NCBI GenBank assembly: GCA_025174535.1 | Contig: JALBUN010000045.1 | Coordinates: 2,170,001 to 2,234,000, forward strand | Direction of reading: 5' to 3' | Length of the DNA stretch: 64,000 bases | DNA from: Cantharellus purpuraceus | Taxonomy: Eukaryota; Basidiomycota; Agaricomycetes; Cantharellales; Hydnaceae | Shown: piece after piece, positions 23,056-34,385 of the stretch | Layout of the letters: each line of letters starts with the position of its first letter | How positions within the stretch are numbered: position 1 is the first letter of the stretch | Made by a program: the position numbers and the translations under genes | The notes under the pieces: model-generated | Seen by the model: only the letters and a program-made list of their open reading frames with translations | Database searches by the model: none | What the model was told of the DNA's origin: nothing

Positions 23056-24786
23056 TCAGTCATCCTTGTCGTCGTCGCCAGATTTCCGCAAACGAGTGGT
23101 AGAGCTGTCACTCTGCGTCGTGCCATTTGGCATAGGGGTGGTAGCATCGTGTTCTGTTTCGCCCTCGTCATCGGAACGCTCATCGTCAAGTTTTGAGACA
23201 AAAATTGCCCTGTGTTATCTTGTAAAAGAATACATGAATTGAAAGATAGAGACATACCTCATAAGGATACGCCAGATGAGGAAGTACCAGAACAGGTTGA
23301 CAAACTGCAAGGCAAGAAGGGGTGCAAAAACTTGGTATTTCATCCAGTATGGGAACCACACGCCTTCCGGTGGGTTCCATTGCTTCGCGTGCTCACTGTA
23401 CTCGATGAGTGAATTGATCATATGAGAAAAACTGCACATACGGAATGAGATCAAATTCTGTCCAGACGGACCACAGCATGACAATGTTTAGCCAATGACG
23501 GAAGTATCTACAATAGATGATAAGTTGAATGGGTGGAATGAAGAACGAACGATGGGTACTTACGTCCACACACCAAGGAACACTGCAAATGTAACTAGCT
23601 TTGTCTTTTCCCATTGGAGGTAATTAAATATCTTCGTTAGCTGAGGAAAACTACATCAGAGAACCGCGGTTCAAAGCTTATGGATCGACGCACTGCAAGG
23701 AAGACATCAGACGCGTCCATACTGAGAAACACGGCATTGCCAATGGGTGTGAGGTTAATAAGATAACTCCAACTGCAGAGAAATGACTTTCAAGAGGGAC
23801 TCAAACATGTCTGTGTGGGGGGGGACTTACCCTATTAACCAAAGCGTCACAATGTGATGCACTACGAGCTCAGTGTAGTCTTTGCGAGGCTTTTCAAGCC
23901 GCAGGGAAAGAACGAGAAGTTGCTGAGACCAATAGGCAGAGTGCAAGAGGTAGTAGGTTTTCATGAGCGGCGTCATTTGCCAGTATGGGTACTCTGAAAC
24001 AAAAGAAAAGGTCAGTATCTGTCAACTATACGTGCAAGTGTACTCCAACCTAGCCAGAAATGTTCTGTCCGATACCACCATGTTTGTGATTCGGCCATTA
24101 CTCTCTAAAATGCAACATTACACAAGGAAAAGTCTCAAGACCAAATAGCTCACAAGACCGAGGACAGACATGAGGGAGAAATACAGAACAGCATAGCCTT
24201 GTTCTCCAAAACGATCGAGTTTTGCTGCTTTTTTGATTCCAAACCGACGGGCAAGTGGATGAAACATGTGGAGTGTTATTGATTGGCGAATGAATGACCA
24301 GACAATAACATAAAACGCAATGAAGAGGAGGTCTAGATAGCCTTTTTGATATCGGGGACTTCCGAGAGGAGAGTTGGGAACGCGGTGTGAAATGAACAGC
24401 AGAGGCTCGAATGGATTGTACCAGTCTGGGGGCACCATATTCCATGCCTGGAGAAAGCGATAATTGCCGTAGAAGATAGTGAGATACAGGATCATTTTGA
24501 AAGATGATGCTGGGACGCGCATCCAACGCATGCTTTTGAGGTCTGACCATAGGCCTTCTGAATCGGAAGAAAAGCGGGCGAATTTCTGGAGCGCAGCAGG
24601 TGTTAAGAGCGAGGCAGGGGATCCTGGACGGGACAGATTGGAGCTACTTGGGGATGATTCGCTGACTGGGCTGTAAGCAACGAATGCAAGAGAGGCCAAA
24701 GAAAAGGTAAGAGTGCAAGAAAGAAAAGAACAAAAGTGATACTCGCGTTGGGGGAAGAAACGGGCCTGTAAGGTGGTGAGATCCAT
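23056..24786 (-). CDS. LAG1: Acyl-CoA-dependent ceramide synthase (TLC domain)
   Basis: Multi-pass ER membrane enzyme that joins a fatty acyl-CoA to a sphingoid base to make ceramide. Exons, right to left: 24786-24154, 24104-24050, 23993-23831, 23772-23694, 23640-23564, 23507-23438, 23400-23258, 23209-23056. The Lag1 motif is complete: YTELVVHHIVTLWLIGWSY, with the paired His, followed by NLTPIGNAVFLSMDASDVFL with the conserved Asp residues. Other TLC segments: HSAYWSQQLLVL and YFRHWLNIVMLWSVW. The C-terminus is acidic and Ser-rich with no dilysine signal. The first exon may hide an in-frame intron beginning GTATCACTT near 24739; without it there is one more N-terminal hydrophobic segment. 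Divergent to REX3. Confidence 0.92.
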
Positions 24787-25296
24787 CCTGTCTAAAAGAG
24801 AGCTGAGTGGAATGTGCAATGCTGCTCACGAAGAACATACTCTATACCCTCGAGTACGCTCAGGTTGCTTGGTGTGCTTCTCTTCCTGCCCAGCGACATG
24901 GACGTTGAAAAAAGTCAGAGTGAATAGAGCGTCTCAACCAGGGCCGCACTCGGCTACTCGCCGTATCGTCGGACGACGTTTTGGCAGACATGTCTCGTAC
25001 GTAGAGAAACCACGGGGGACATTATGTTCACTAGTTATGATATATCTCATAGTAAGAATTCTAGAGGTGGCAGGCGGCTGAAAAAATTTAGCACGGCCCG
25101 TTCCTACATTCGTTGCAAAACACGACCAACGCGTCACACGCTATGCATTATAGCTGGCAGAACAAAGATCCCCCCCCAACTAGCAAATACGGAGGCAAGC
25201 ATTGGGGCATTTCCAAAAACGTATTAATATTTTTGCATGTCCAAGGCCCCGTCGATGTCCATCACGTGACTGTAATACATGCTTCGACCGTTACGC
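24787..25296. other. Divergent promoter region LAG1 / REX3
   Basis: About 510 bp between two divergent start codons. No coding frame or RNA gene recognised. Confidence 0.45.
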
Positions 25297-27410
25297 ATGT
25301 TCTCCTCTCGCCGTCTTGGATTATTTGACAGTATTCCATGCCCTGATACGCCGTCTTGCACGCGAAATCCATGTCTCTTCTCGCATCAACAGGGCCTCAC
25401 TGACTCGTCCGTCGTCCGCGTCTCTGTCGTGTCCCCAAGTGGCACAGGCAACGGCTCTCCAACAAAGTCCATCCTGAAATCCAATCCTCAGCTTAACAGT
25501 GATGTGTCTGTTCCGGCCAAGCGTGTGCTTTCATCATCACCATCCCTATCCGAATCACCCGCGGCACGCCTATCCGTTCAACAGGCCTCGCCCACGTCTG
25601 AGCCACCCCGTAAGTTTCAACGGCTTGATGGATATAAGAGGGCAGCACAGCCGATCACAGCGTCCTCGTCTCAAACCGTATGTCTATCCTCACCTTGCCC
25701 GCCTCCCCCGCCCCTCCTCTTAGATCCGCTCGTCATCATCGTTCCCGCAAGCGCGTACCTCTCACTCATCCATCTCTTGACTCAAAGACTGGAGAGCCGA
25801 CTCTCCGCATTAATCCTGCCGCCAGCAGGGTGGCTGTCCCCGTTCGGCAGACCTGTCTGAAAAGCCTCTACGATGCTTTCGTGTACATCCCTCGCTGCTC
25901 AATGTCCCCTGTTCCACTTACGCATGTCTTTTTAGAAAATTATATGCTGCGTTTCATACAGAACACCCCCACCTTGCTAGCGAGCACGCCCTTGCGCAAG
26001 AGCTAGAGGTTTACAACAAGACTAACAAGCAGACCTACCGTCAGGGTGTTGTGACTGCGATCGTCTCGCTCAAAAAGCGTCAGCCGCCGCCTTCGCCCCA
26101 GCACGAAAGTGTCGGCACTGAGTCAACATGTCAGGCGCGAGCAAACGCACGCAAGTTGGCTAGAGTCGAGGCTCGACATCTCGAGGGGGCTTTGCTGACC
26201 CAGGAACAGATGGCGAAATGGGGGTATGTTTTAGATGTCCCTGAGGGACCAGGGGGCGATAAGCCCAGTGCGGAAGGCGATGATATGGTTTGCGAGCGGT
26301 GCACGCAGCGTTTTGTCGTGACCCCCATAGGACAAGGGAAAGATGAGGCATGCTTCTTCCACTGGGGGCGACCTTATACCACCACCTTGAACGGTCAGAT
26401 ATATGGCCCTCGGACGTGGACGTTGTCTGATATACACCTATTACCAGGAGAGAAAATCAAGACGTACAAGTGTTGCGCAATGACGCATCCCGGTCGAGGT
26501 TGCGCGGTTGGCCCACACGTTTTTTACGAGAAGACAGCCGAGGAACAGCACCACCGACATCCGTACTCTCTTTCCTCGCACCCTCCTTCTACCCTGGCCG
26601 AGGACTTGGTTTTGGATGTAGCGGCTATAGATTGCGAGATGATTTATACCACTGGAGGTCTGCGGGTGGCGCGCGTGTCTGTTGTGGATGGCGATGGCAA
26701 GGAAGTATTCGACGAGTTTGTCCGTATGGACGACGGGGTCAAGGTCATCGATTATATCACCAGGTAAGGGCGTGTCTCCCTGTCCAATGTCATTGACGTG
26801 CACGCTGGAACTGCCCCCGCGCCGGTGTTGTGTCTGGCAGGTTCTCCGGCATCACACGTGAACTCCTCGAGACGGCCGTGCTGGACCTGGCGTCCGTGCG
26901 GCAGGCTCTGCGCGCGTTCATTGGGCCCCAGACGATCCTCGTCGGACATGCGCTGGAGAATGACCTGCGCACCCTGCGCATGGTTCACCACCGCATCGTC
27001 GATACCTGCGTCCTGTTTCCCCATGGGAGGGGTGCGCCGTACCGCCGGGCATTGCGCGATTTGTACGTTGCGCCGTTTCTTCCTTTCTTTCTTCCTTCCC
27101 TTCTTTTATTATCTTATTTTGGTGGTTTCTATTCTATTTTTCTGCGTGTGTTTCTGGCAGTGTTTTTGTTGACGCTTTTGACTGTGTGTGGGACAGGGTG
27201 AGCGAGAAGTTGCAGAGGATGATCCAGACGGGGGGAGAGGCGGCGGGACACTCGTCGGTCGAAGACGCCGCTGCGACGCTCGACCTTGTCCGCTGGTGGA
27301 TCGTCAATGAGAAGCCCTTGCGGGGTAGTGCCGCCAGGAGCACGAGTGGCGCTGCTACTACTGCAGGCTCTGCGGGCATCGGAAAGGCTGAGGCTGGTGG
27401 CGCAAAGTGA
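25297..27410 (+). CDS. REX3: Rex3/REXO1-type RNA exonuclease
   Basis: 3'-5' exonuclease of the DEDDh class that trims RNA 3' ends. Six exons (25297-25677, 25752-25882, 25936-26393, 26448-26763, 26841-27062, 27197-27410) give 573 residues. The N-terminus MFSSRRLGLFDSIPCPDTPS with CTRNPCLFSH is the zinc-finger seen at the start of Rex3/REXO1 proteins, which chooses this ATG over one 18 bp upstream. The nuclease domain has DCEM (exo I), GHALENDLRTLRM (exo II) and GHSSVEDAAATLDLVRWW (exo III, catalytic His and Asp). A Cys/His cluster (CERC, CCAMTHPGRGC) precedes it. The last third grows GC-rich, marking the edge of the next block. Confidence 0.9.
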
Positions 27411-27920
27411 TGGCTAGGCTTCGTTCCGACCTGGTTTTTCTGACCATCACATCGCATTCTTATGCACATACTTTTCTATAACCCTCCCGCGCATCACACG
27501 TTGCATCATGTAGACCACATACAAACCATGGACCGAACACAATGCATCACAGCTTCACAACAAATATAAGGGGACGAGTATGTATTCGCTGGACTATAGG
27601 GTAGGTAGTACACAAGATTGAGCGCACTCGCGCTAATATGCGCATATAAAAAACCCAAAAAAAAAAGATAACACGAAAGGAGTGGGGGGGAGCAAGTGTA
27701 ATGTGATACAAAAAGGAAAAAGAAAGATGCAAAGAGAGCGGATACATTTTTTGAGATGAATGTCTAAAAGGAGAGTACGGGAGGGCTGACACGGGAGCTC
27801 TTGAGATACAAAGTCTAAAGGAGAGGAAGGAGCGAATGTGCGCGAATGAAGACAAATGAAGGCGGTCGGGTGGGGCAGGTCGTTACGCGTGTCGTGAAAT
27901 GCAAGCAGGGCGAGGTCAGA
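27411..27920. other. Convergent intergenic region REX3 / T1-BTB gene
   Basis: About 510 bp holding two 3' UTRs. It contains A-rich and T-rich runs (for example near 27655-27670) that could serve in polyadenylation. No gene recognised. Confidence 0.4.
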
Positions 27921-29544
27921 TCATATCCACGCCGAACCGAGTGGACCCTGAGATCGCGACCGACTCTGCGCCCGCGACACAGAGCCTTCCACAATGGGAG
28001 ACATGGTGCGGGGATGGTGCGCAGATGACGACGACGCAGGCGACACAGGCACGCCCTCCACATGCGCCACCTCGGACCGCGCAGACGCGTGTCCCGCGCT
28101 CCCTGTCGAGTCGCGGTCCACCTCTTCCCGCGGATACCCCTGCTGCACCTCGCGCCGCACGATGGCGCCAAGACGCACGAGGGTCGTGTTGCGGCCGCGC
28201 TCGGGGGCGATGAGGATCTGCTGGTTGACACTGCCGCCGCTGCTGCTGCCGCCCGAGCCGCCGCGGACGTGGCCCTGGTGCTGGCGGAGCTCGTCGCAGC
28301 AAAGCCTGTAGAGTTCTTCGAGGCCGAGATATTTTGCCTCATCGCGGAGCTCCAGGAGTGTTTCGAGGCGCTCTGGACATTGAGACGAGCGACCACCCAA
28401 GGACGCTGTGCGTGGGAGGGTAGCGTTGGAAATAGGCGAGCGCAAATAAGTAAGAATGTGTGCGTATCTGGAGTGAATGGTAAGGATGCGATTGCGAGGG
28501 AATTCGAGAGTAAGACACGTACGGTGCAGAGGGTCTGTCGAGGAACAAGTGGATCATGCCTCCGGATTGTGGGAGAAGCCCAGCGGAAGTCAAGTGTGCG
28601 GCAAAGAGAGATGCAAACGGAGTATTTGGCGAGGAGAGGTCATGACCGTCCTCTGCCTGGTCATCCAAAAACTCTTCGTCCTCTTCTACAAGCGTGTCCC
28701 TAAACTTCTTCTGCTCCCGCTCATGCACCGAGCGAGCAATAGCCTGGAGGTAGTACGCGAGATGGGAGGGACGGGAGGTGAGGGTGGCGTATGTTGTGCG
28801 GAGGGAACATGTGGATGTGTCGAGGGTGACGATGAGAGACGAGACATCGAGCAAGACATCGGGGACGGGAGTGAGGAGAATGGGAGTGAAGGGAGGCTGG
28901 GGGGGTGATGGGGTCATGTGGAGAGGACGAGTGGAGAGCATGGGGAGAGAGGACGTGGGGGAGGGACGGGCTGCAGGGGCGGGGGTTGTTGGACACGGAC
29001 GCGTAGGCTTGGGGCGTGTGGGGCTTGGCGTGCCTCTCCCGTGGTAGCGTATGGGGATCAGCTCGCCCATCTCTGAGAGGACGGGCAAGTTGGGGGAGCT
29101 CTTGGAGGTGAATGGGATTGGCGGGAGGGGGGGCGAGCCTGGAGAGGCGGGCTCGGGGTCGTCCTCGCCTTCGTAGGAAGAGAGGTCGTCGTCTGTCGTG
29201 CCGGGGGGCTCGTGTGAGGGATACGGCTGGGTCTGGCTGAGCATGGCACGTGCCAAGGCGTCCTGTGGGGTGCGGACGACGGTGGCACCTGCACCGAGGG
29301 GACCGTAGCGCGAGTGGGTATAGGTTGGGCCACCGGTGGTGGTCAAGTTGTCGTTGACGAGCTTGGGCTCGGAGATGTGCATAGTAGCAGCGGGGGAGCC
29401 TACGCTCTGCGAGTGGGTATGCATGCTGGATGCACGGGAGAGCCAGGACATGGGGTTTGAAATGGAGGGTCTGCGCGGTGTGCGCGGTGAGGAACTGGTG
29501 TTGCTGGTCGCGGAGGGCGACGAGGAAGGCTGGGTTGGAATCAT
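27921..29544 (-). CDS. T1/BTB-domain protein with long disordered N-terminus
   Basis: Two exons, 29544-28523 and 28467-27921, give 522 residues. The N-terminal half is Ser/Pro-rich and probably disordered. A divided T1 (potassium-channel tetramerisation) type BTB fold follows: VPDVLLDVSSLIVTLDTST, then a long insert, then GGMIHLFLDRPSAPYAHILT and YLRSP, ending RLETLLELRDEAKYLGLEEL. In KCTD-like proteins the same order I-x-LDR-P...F-x-I-L-x-YLR...EA-x-YxGL is seen. The splice CC|A joins FLDRPSAPY to AHILTYLRS in frame and explains the break. Such domains form oligomers and often serve as adaptors for cullin-3 ligases, but no partner can be inferred here. The start is the first ATG of the frame. 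Confidence 0.7.
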
Positions 29545-29735
29545 CTGGGGGATGGTGGTTGTGTGCAAAGAGCGAGTCTGGGAAACACGCGGACACGATC
29601 CATATTTAAAGGGGAGCACAATGGCCACTGCTACAACAATAACGTTACAAAAAGCAGCATACAATGGGACTTTGAATTTCAAACTCAGCTATTAGATCAC
29701 GTGCAGCAGAGCGCCGTTATGTAAGATGGCTCATT

Positions 29736-30362
29736 ATGTCGACAGCGACGAACAAGCACCGTCTAGCCTTCACACTCGCCCTTCGCACTGTCTCCCCGTC
29801 CCTCTCCGCACTCCACGCATCCCGCCTCCGCCTCCGTCCCGAGCCCGACGAGCGCATCCCCGCCCCCGCGCACGCTCCGCCTCTCACATCGCTCACCTGC
29901 GTCCAGTGTGGATACGCATCCGTCCGCGTGCGCATCGTCAGGGTGCGCCGGAAACGACGCACACAGAGCAACACCCCGCCGCGCGTCGTCCAGCGCACAT
30001 GCGCGACGTGCGCGTTCGTGGAGAGGATCCCGGCGCCGCGCGGTGCCGCGGTGCTGTTCGGGCGGACGAAGAGGAGGAGCGCAACGGGGAGCGCCGCCCC
30101 CCCACCCGCCACGAGTGGTGGGGATGCGCCCGCCGTGCATCGCACGCGGGGGTCGACGCCCCGGGCTGTCCCCACCGCCCCAAATAATACCCCACCTGTG
30201 CCCTCAGCGTCGCCGTCCCGCGCCTCCCCACCCCCCAAAAAACGTGCCAAGAAAAAGCCAGGCCTGCACGACCTCCTCGCGCGCAACCGCGAACGCCAAC
30301 GTCACCGGGACCGGGACGCTGCGAGCGGTGGAGGGCTGGCCTCGTTCTTGGGCAGCTTGTGA
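29736..30362 (+). CDS. Snm1/Rpr2-like zinc protein (putative RNase P/MRP subunit)
   Basis: Intronless frame of 208 residues. Two Cys pairs are spaced as in the Rpr2/Rpp21/Snm1 family: TCVQCG and, after a basic stretch (RVRIVRVRRKRR), QRTCATC. The N-terminus is helical and Leu/Arg-rich (NKHRLAFTLALRTVSPSL), again as in that family. The tail is basic (KKRAKKKPGLHDLLARN) and ends GLASFLGSL. If correct it would bind the RNase P or RNase MRP RNA in tRNA and rRNA processing. Overall similarity cannot be judged by eye because the codon and residue bias of this GC-rich block is strong, so treat the function as a hypothesis. Confidence 0.55.
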   Translation: MSTATNKHRLAFTLALRTVSPSLSALHASRLRLRPEPDERIPAPAHAPPLTSLTCVQCGYASVRVRIVRVRRKRRTQSNTPPRVVQRTCATCAFVERIPAPRGAAVLFGRTKRRSATGSAAPPPATSGGDAPAVHRTRGSTPRAVPTAPNNTPPVPSASPSRASPPPKKRAKKKPGLHDLLARNRERQRHRDRDAASGGGLASFLGSL

Positions 30363-30554
30363 GGCTTTGCGAGGAGCGGTTCAGGACGGGCCTGCACGAG
30401 GGCGTTTGGTAGCATGATAATATAATATATTCCGCACACATCATGTTTTAGGAATAAATAAGAGTGACAAAGAGAGCCAAGAAACGACAGTCAGTGCTCG
30501 TCCCCTTCCATGCCGTGGCCCCACCGTACCCCTCCAATAGTGCCCGTCGCCGCA

Positions 30555-31822
30555 TCATGCCCTCACGTCCGTCTCCGCACTATCCAGCTCGCCAGGCTTC
30601 TCCCCAGGCACGCGCGCGGTCTCGTCGTTGATAAACTGCGCCGGCCAGAAGGGGACGTACACGGCGATGGCGAAAAAGAGCGGGAGCGTGTCGAGGCCGT
30701 AGAAGAAGCCCTCCGAGACGGCGAGGGGGCCGTCGAATCCTTGGGAGAGCTCGACCGTGCGGTAGGCGGATCGGATCTGGAGGTTGGCGGGGAGGCGTCA
30801 GGAAGGAAGGCAGCCCCAGACACGAATGCCAACGCACCAGAATGCCGACGCAGCTCACGCCCATGGCAGCGGCGAGGGTGCGCCAGTCGCGCCACCACAC
30901 CTGCGCGGGGGCGGGACGCCACACGTGCGGGGCGTGCGTGCGGACGCGGACGAGGAAGATGAGGAAGACGGTCGTGAATAAGAAGAAGGAGATGAGCTGG
31001 AGGACAAGGCCGCCGAGGAACATCTGTGGCGAGGGTGTGAGGTCGGGCGAGGGGGGGAAAGCGCTACAACGTACGTGAGACCCGAGGAGGGATTTGTTCG
31101 GGTCGTTGGATGTGCTGCCCGATAGGGAAACCGTGCCACCGGTCGCCTGCCACCAGTGAGCCAAGAGCACAGCAGGACATTGTGTATGCAAAACGCACCT
31201 GGATGAGAAAAGTGACCACGTCGGAAGTGACGAAGATGCGGGTGATGAGGCGCGGTGGTATGAAGAGGTAGCGGTCCATGTTGAGGTGGGTGGCCAGACG
31301 ACCCAGGAGGACATAGTCTGCTGCGATGAAGGCGCAGGGCTGGCGGGTCAGGGTTAGCAGAGGAAAGGATGGCGTGGGGATGGACGTACGGAAAGGACGA
31401 CGAGGATGTATTCAGCAATGTATAATAGCTTTGACTCTGGCTGAGAGTGGAGACCAAAGCGCATGGCGAGGCCCGTGGAGAATGCTAGAGCGGCGTCGGC
31501 GTCGGCGGCGACACAGACGCGGGGGGGGACATACTGTATGCGCCGATGACCATGGCGGCCATCCAGCGTGCGCCGCGACGGTACATCCAGAAGGTCATGG
31601 TGAGGGCGCAGAGCATGTAGAGCGTGAATGCGGCGGCGGTGAGGGCATTGCTGGCAATGTATCTGCGGGGTGGGGGGGTCAGGGGACGATGACGGGGCGG
31701 GGGAGATGGCGGGGGACTTGCCTGAGCGGGTTGTAGGGATCCGTGGAGGGGGAGAGGAACGGATTTGCGGGGTGGGGAAGCTGGGATGTGGAGGCGAGTT
31801 GGGCGGGGGAAGCGGGAGACAT
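30555..31822 (-). CDS. RTA1-family seven-helix membrane protein
   Basis: Member of the fungal RTA1/RSB1 (lipid-translocating exporter) family, implicated in sphingoid-base export and resistance to toxic compounds. Seven exons, right to left: 31822-31722, 31662-31535, 31484-31390, 31339-31199, 31146-31075, 31023-30838, 30776-30555; 314 residues. Family landmarks: LYIAEYILVVLSPCAFIAADY, RLITRIFVTSDVVTFLIQATG, GGLVLQLISFFLFTTVFLIF and IRSAYRTVELSQGFDG followed by EGFFYGLDTLPL. Seven hydrophobic segments are visible. Intron 1 has a GC donor (CAG|GCAAGT). Divergent to RRN7. Substrate is unknown. Confidence 0.9.
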
Positions 31823-32220
31823 GATGAGGATGACGGATATCAAGAGGATGGTTATTATACCTTGAGCGTTGCAGCACGCCGAGACGCGTGTATCGGCTGC
31901 ACCAGACACTAAGCCAGAGTGGCGTCTGCATTCCATTCGCGGAACACCCACGGGCAACTTCATTGGCCACAGCTCCCGATGGCTGCCACAGCGCGTGCCT
32001 CGCCGCACCCTTCCGCCGGGCGCAGCACCTCCATCACGCACCGTGTCCCCGGTTCCACATCCGCGCGCCGGCCACCAGGCACCATATCCAAGCTAGTCTT
32101 ACCATCAGTAAAATTTTTTCCCTAGGACACACTGTTATCCCTACAGGTCAATTATCACCGCGGATGGTATGATGGAAATTTTTTCCATGCCGAACCAAGG
32201 TCGGAGCTGTCGCCAGAGCG

Positions 32221-32234
32221 ACGCGTCGACGCGT
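32221..32234. promoter_or_regulatory. Two adjacent MluI boxes
   Basis: ACGCGTCGACGCGT: two ACGCGT hexamers two bases apart, together a perfect 14-bp palindrome, in the RTA1-like/RRN7 interval. A candidate MBF-type binding site; GC-rich context raises the chance rate. Confidence 0.35.
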
Positions 32235-32298
32235 TAGACATGCACCTGAGGAACGTCAGTATGATAACTCAGTTGTACGCACAAGTTCGTTTGTGTTC

Positions 32299-32313
32299 TT
32301 AGGGTTAGGGTTA
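32299..32313 (+). promoter_or_regulatory. Telomere-like repeat (telobox) upstream of RRN7
   Basis: TTAGGGTTAGGGTTA, two and a half units of the fungal telomere repeat, 110 bp before the RRN7 start codon. In budding yeast Tbf1, and in plants telobox-binding factors, use such repeats in promoters of ribosome-related genes. A regulatory role here is inferred from motif and position. Confidence 0.5.
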
Positions 32314-32422
32314 CTGCCACGTGATTCCCGCACCCAACGTCAGCGCGCCGACGGGCGCCAATGGGTTACCCACCCCGCGGGCGCCACCCCGCGCAAATCT
32401 TGCCTTGGACTCGCACGCCACG

Positions 32423-34308
32423 ATGCCGCGCAAACGACGATGCCCCGTGTGCGGTGCCAGGGAGTGGCACAAGGAGGCTGCCAGCGGCCTCGTCACATGC
32501 AGCGAGGGACACGTCTTGCAGGTGAGCCATCAGCCGCGCGTGCCGGGTGGCGCTACAATGGGCCTTTGCAGGACTATCGAAACGAGACCACGCAGCGTAC
32601 AGAGCTGGGTGCCCATGCCATGCGCAAGCGTACCATGCGGAACAGGACCGCGCGCGGTGAGGACGAGGCGCATTCACGCGCGGATGGACGGTGTGCGTCG
32701 CGTCGCGCCATGTCACGTCGTGCTTGCTGATCTCTCGCAGTGTACCACGGCGCACGTGCACGGTACCACTATTTTGAGTGTCTGCAGCTGCTGCTGAGGA
32801 AGCAGGCGGCGGTGCTCATCAAGGAGTGGGGGCTGCCGCACGAATTTGAGGTGCGTGTGTAAAGAGGACGGGGGGCGTGCAAGGCTGAACAGCAGCGCGT
32901 AGGTGGTGTGCAGGGATCTGTGGGCGTTGCATTTGAGCGTGCTGCCGCGTCCCCCGGAGCCGGAGCCGTGGATCTACGCGCAGGGCAAGAGCGGGGAGGA
33001 CGACGGCGGGGACGAGGACGAGGACGCAGAGGGGTCGGAGGGACACGCGTCGGACTCGGACGACGGGTCGTCGGCTTCAGACTCTGAGACAGACTCGCTA
33101 CTGGCGGACCTGCTGCGGGAGGTGTCGCGGTCGGACGGCGAGGACGAGCAACGCCGCGAGGACGAGCAGGGCCGCGATAGGGCGCCGGTCCCGAGCACAC
33201 GACAACAGAACCACTACGAGAGGCCGGCGGGGAACATGGCGGTGCTGATGCTGGCGTGCTGGACGATGCGGGTCCCGGTGATGTATGCGGACATTGTCAG
33301 GTACGGATGACGGGCCCCCCTGTGTTGCGCGACGGGTGGTGCTGAGGGAGCTGCAGACTGATCGAGACGTACACGCTGCCGTACCTGAACGGGGTGCAGC
33401 AGCTGCCGCGGCAGATGCGACGACACCTGGCGCGCACGACGGTGATGATGCTGTCGCCACATGTGAGTGCGATGGGGCCGAGTGTGTGGATCAGACTGGG
33501 CTGACGGACGCAGTTTGCGCCGCGGGTGGAGACGCTGCACCGACGGACGGCGCGACTGGCGCGACTGCTGCAGACAGCGTATGGCATTGAGACGCCGGAG
33601 GGGAACGCGGCGCCGGTGCTGTGGCGCACGGTGCGGGCGCTGCAGGGGACGTGTGAGTGGGCGCGTGTGTGTGCGTGTGTGCGTCGCGTGCTGAGTGATG
33701 TGGGGGCAGCGACGCTGTATGGACTGGCCAAGGAGATGGCCAAGACGCTGGATGTTCCGCTGCGGGTGGACGGGCATGTGCCGGCGGAGGTGGGATTGGC
33801 GGGCGCCGTGGTGGTGGTGCTGAAACTGGTGTACGGCCTGGACGGCGGGCCCACGCGTGGTGACGTGCCGGCAACTGATCCCGCCGGTGCGATGCCACGC
33901 GTCCACGATTACCTCACTGCCCTCCGCGCTGCGTCAGGCACGTGTGTGTCCGCAGAGACGGACCCGCTCGACGTGGCAGAAAGGGCGTTGCTGGCAGACG
34001 AGGACGTGGAGCATGTCGTAGATTTGTATTTTCCGTTGCAGCGTGGGCCGCCGCAGCCGCAGCAGCAGAGGCCGGGTGTGTCCCACCCGCAGACACACAC
34101 AGCGCCACACACAGTCACACGCCCCCCCCAGCCGGCGTCTATTGTGCCCATCTACGCCTCCGTCGACACCTTGGGCCAGCTGCCTGCACAGTACTCGTCC
34201 GTCCTCGCCGCCGCCGCCGCCTTTCTGCGCGTCGACACTGAGCTCGTCGCCGCCGTCGTCGAGAACAACGAGCGCCGTCTCGTGCATCTCGCCAGACGTG
34301 TGTTGTAA
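32423..34308 (+). CDS. RRN7: Rrn7/TAF1B, RNA polymerase I initiation factor
   Basis: TFIIB-like subunit of the Pol I core factor, needed to start rDNA transcription. Seven exons (32423-32521, 32572-32656, 32741-32850, 32903-33300, 33357-33462, 33514-33652, 33710-34308) give 511 residues. It begins with a zinc ribbon, CPVCGAREWHKEAASGLVTC then SEGH, the TFIIB-type ribbon of this family. Next come GAHAMRKRT and ARYHYFECLQLLLRKQ, then WALHLSVLPRPPEP, an acidic Ser/Asp insert, and MAVLMLACWTMRVPVMYADI with IETYTLPYLNGVQQLP, the cyclin-fold region. Codons are almost all G/C-ending. The 3' end lies only 77 bp before the next start. Confidence 0.88.
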
Positions 34309-34385
34309 TTAGTGATAGACTGTACCCGTTGAATTCAGTCCCTGCCAGCTCCTATGTCCTGAGTCTCTCTTCTCTCTCTCTCTCT

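Larger units (their letters stand above)
31823..32422. other. Divergent promoter region RTA1-like / RRN7
   Basis: About 600 bp without a gene. It holds a pair of ACGCGT boxes (32221-32234) and a telomere-like repeat (32299-32313), listed separately. Confidence 0.5.

Noticed and set aside
23391..23400. Alternative acceptor in ceramide synthase exon 7
   Set aside because: Acceptors at 23401 and 23392 both keep frame (YYSEHAK or YHAK); I took the first because it keeps the residues SEHAK seen in the open frame, but it is not proven.
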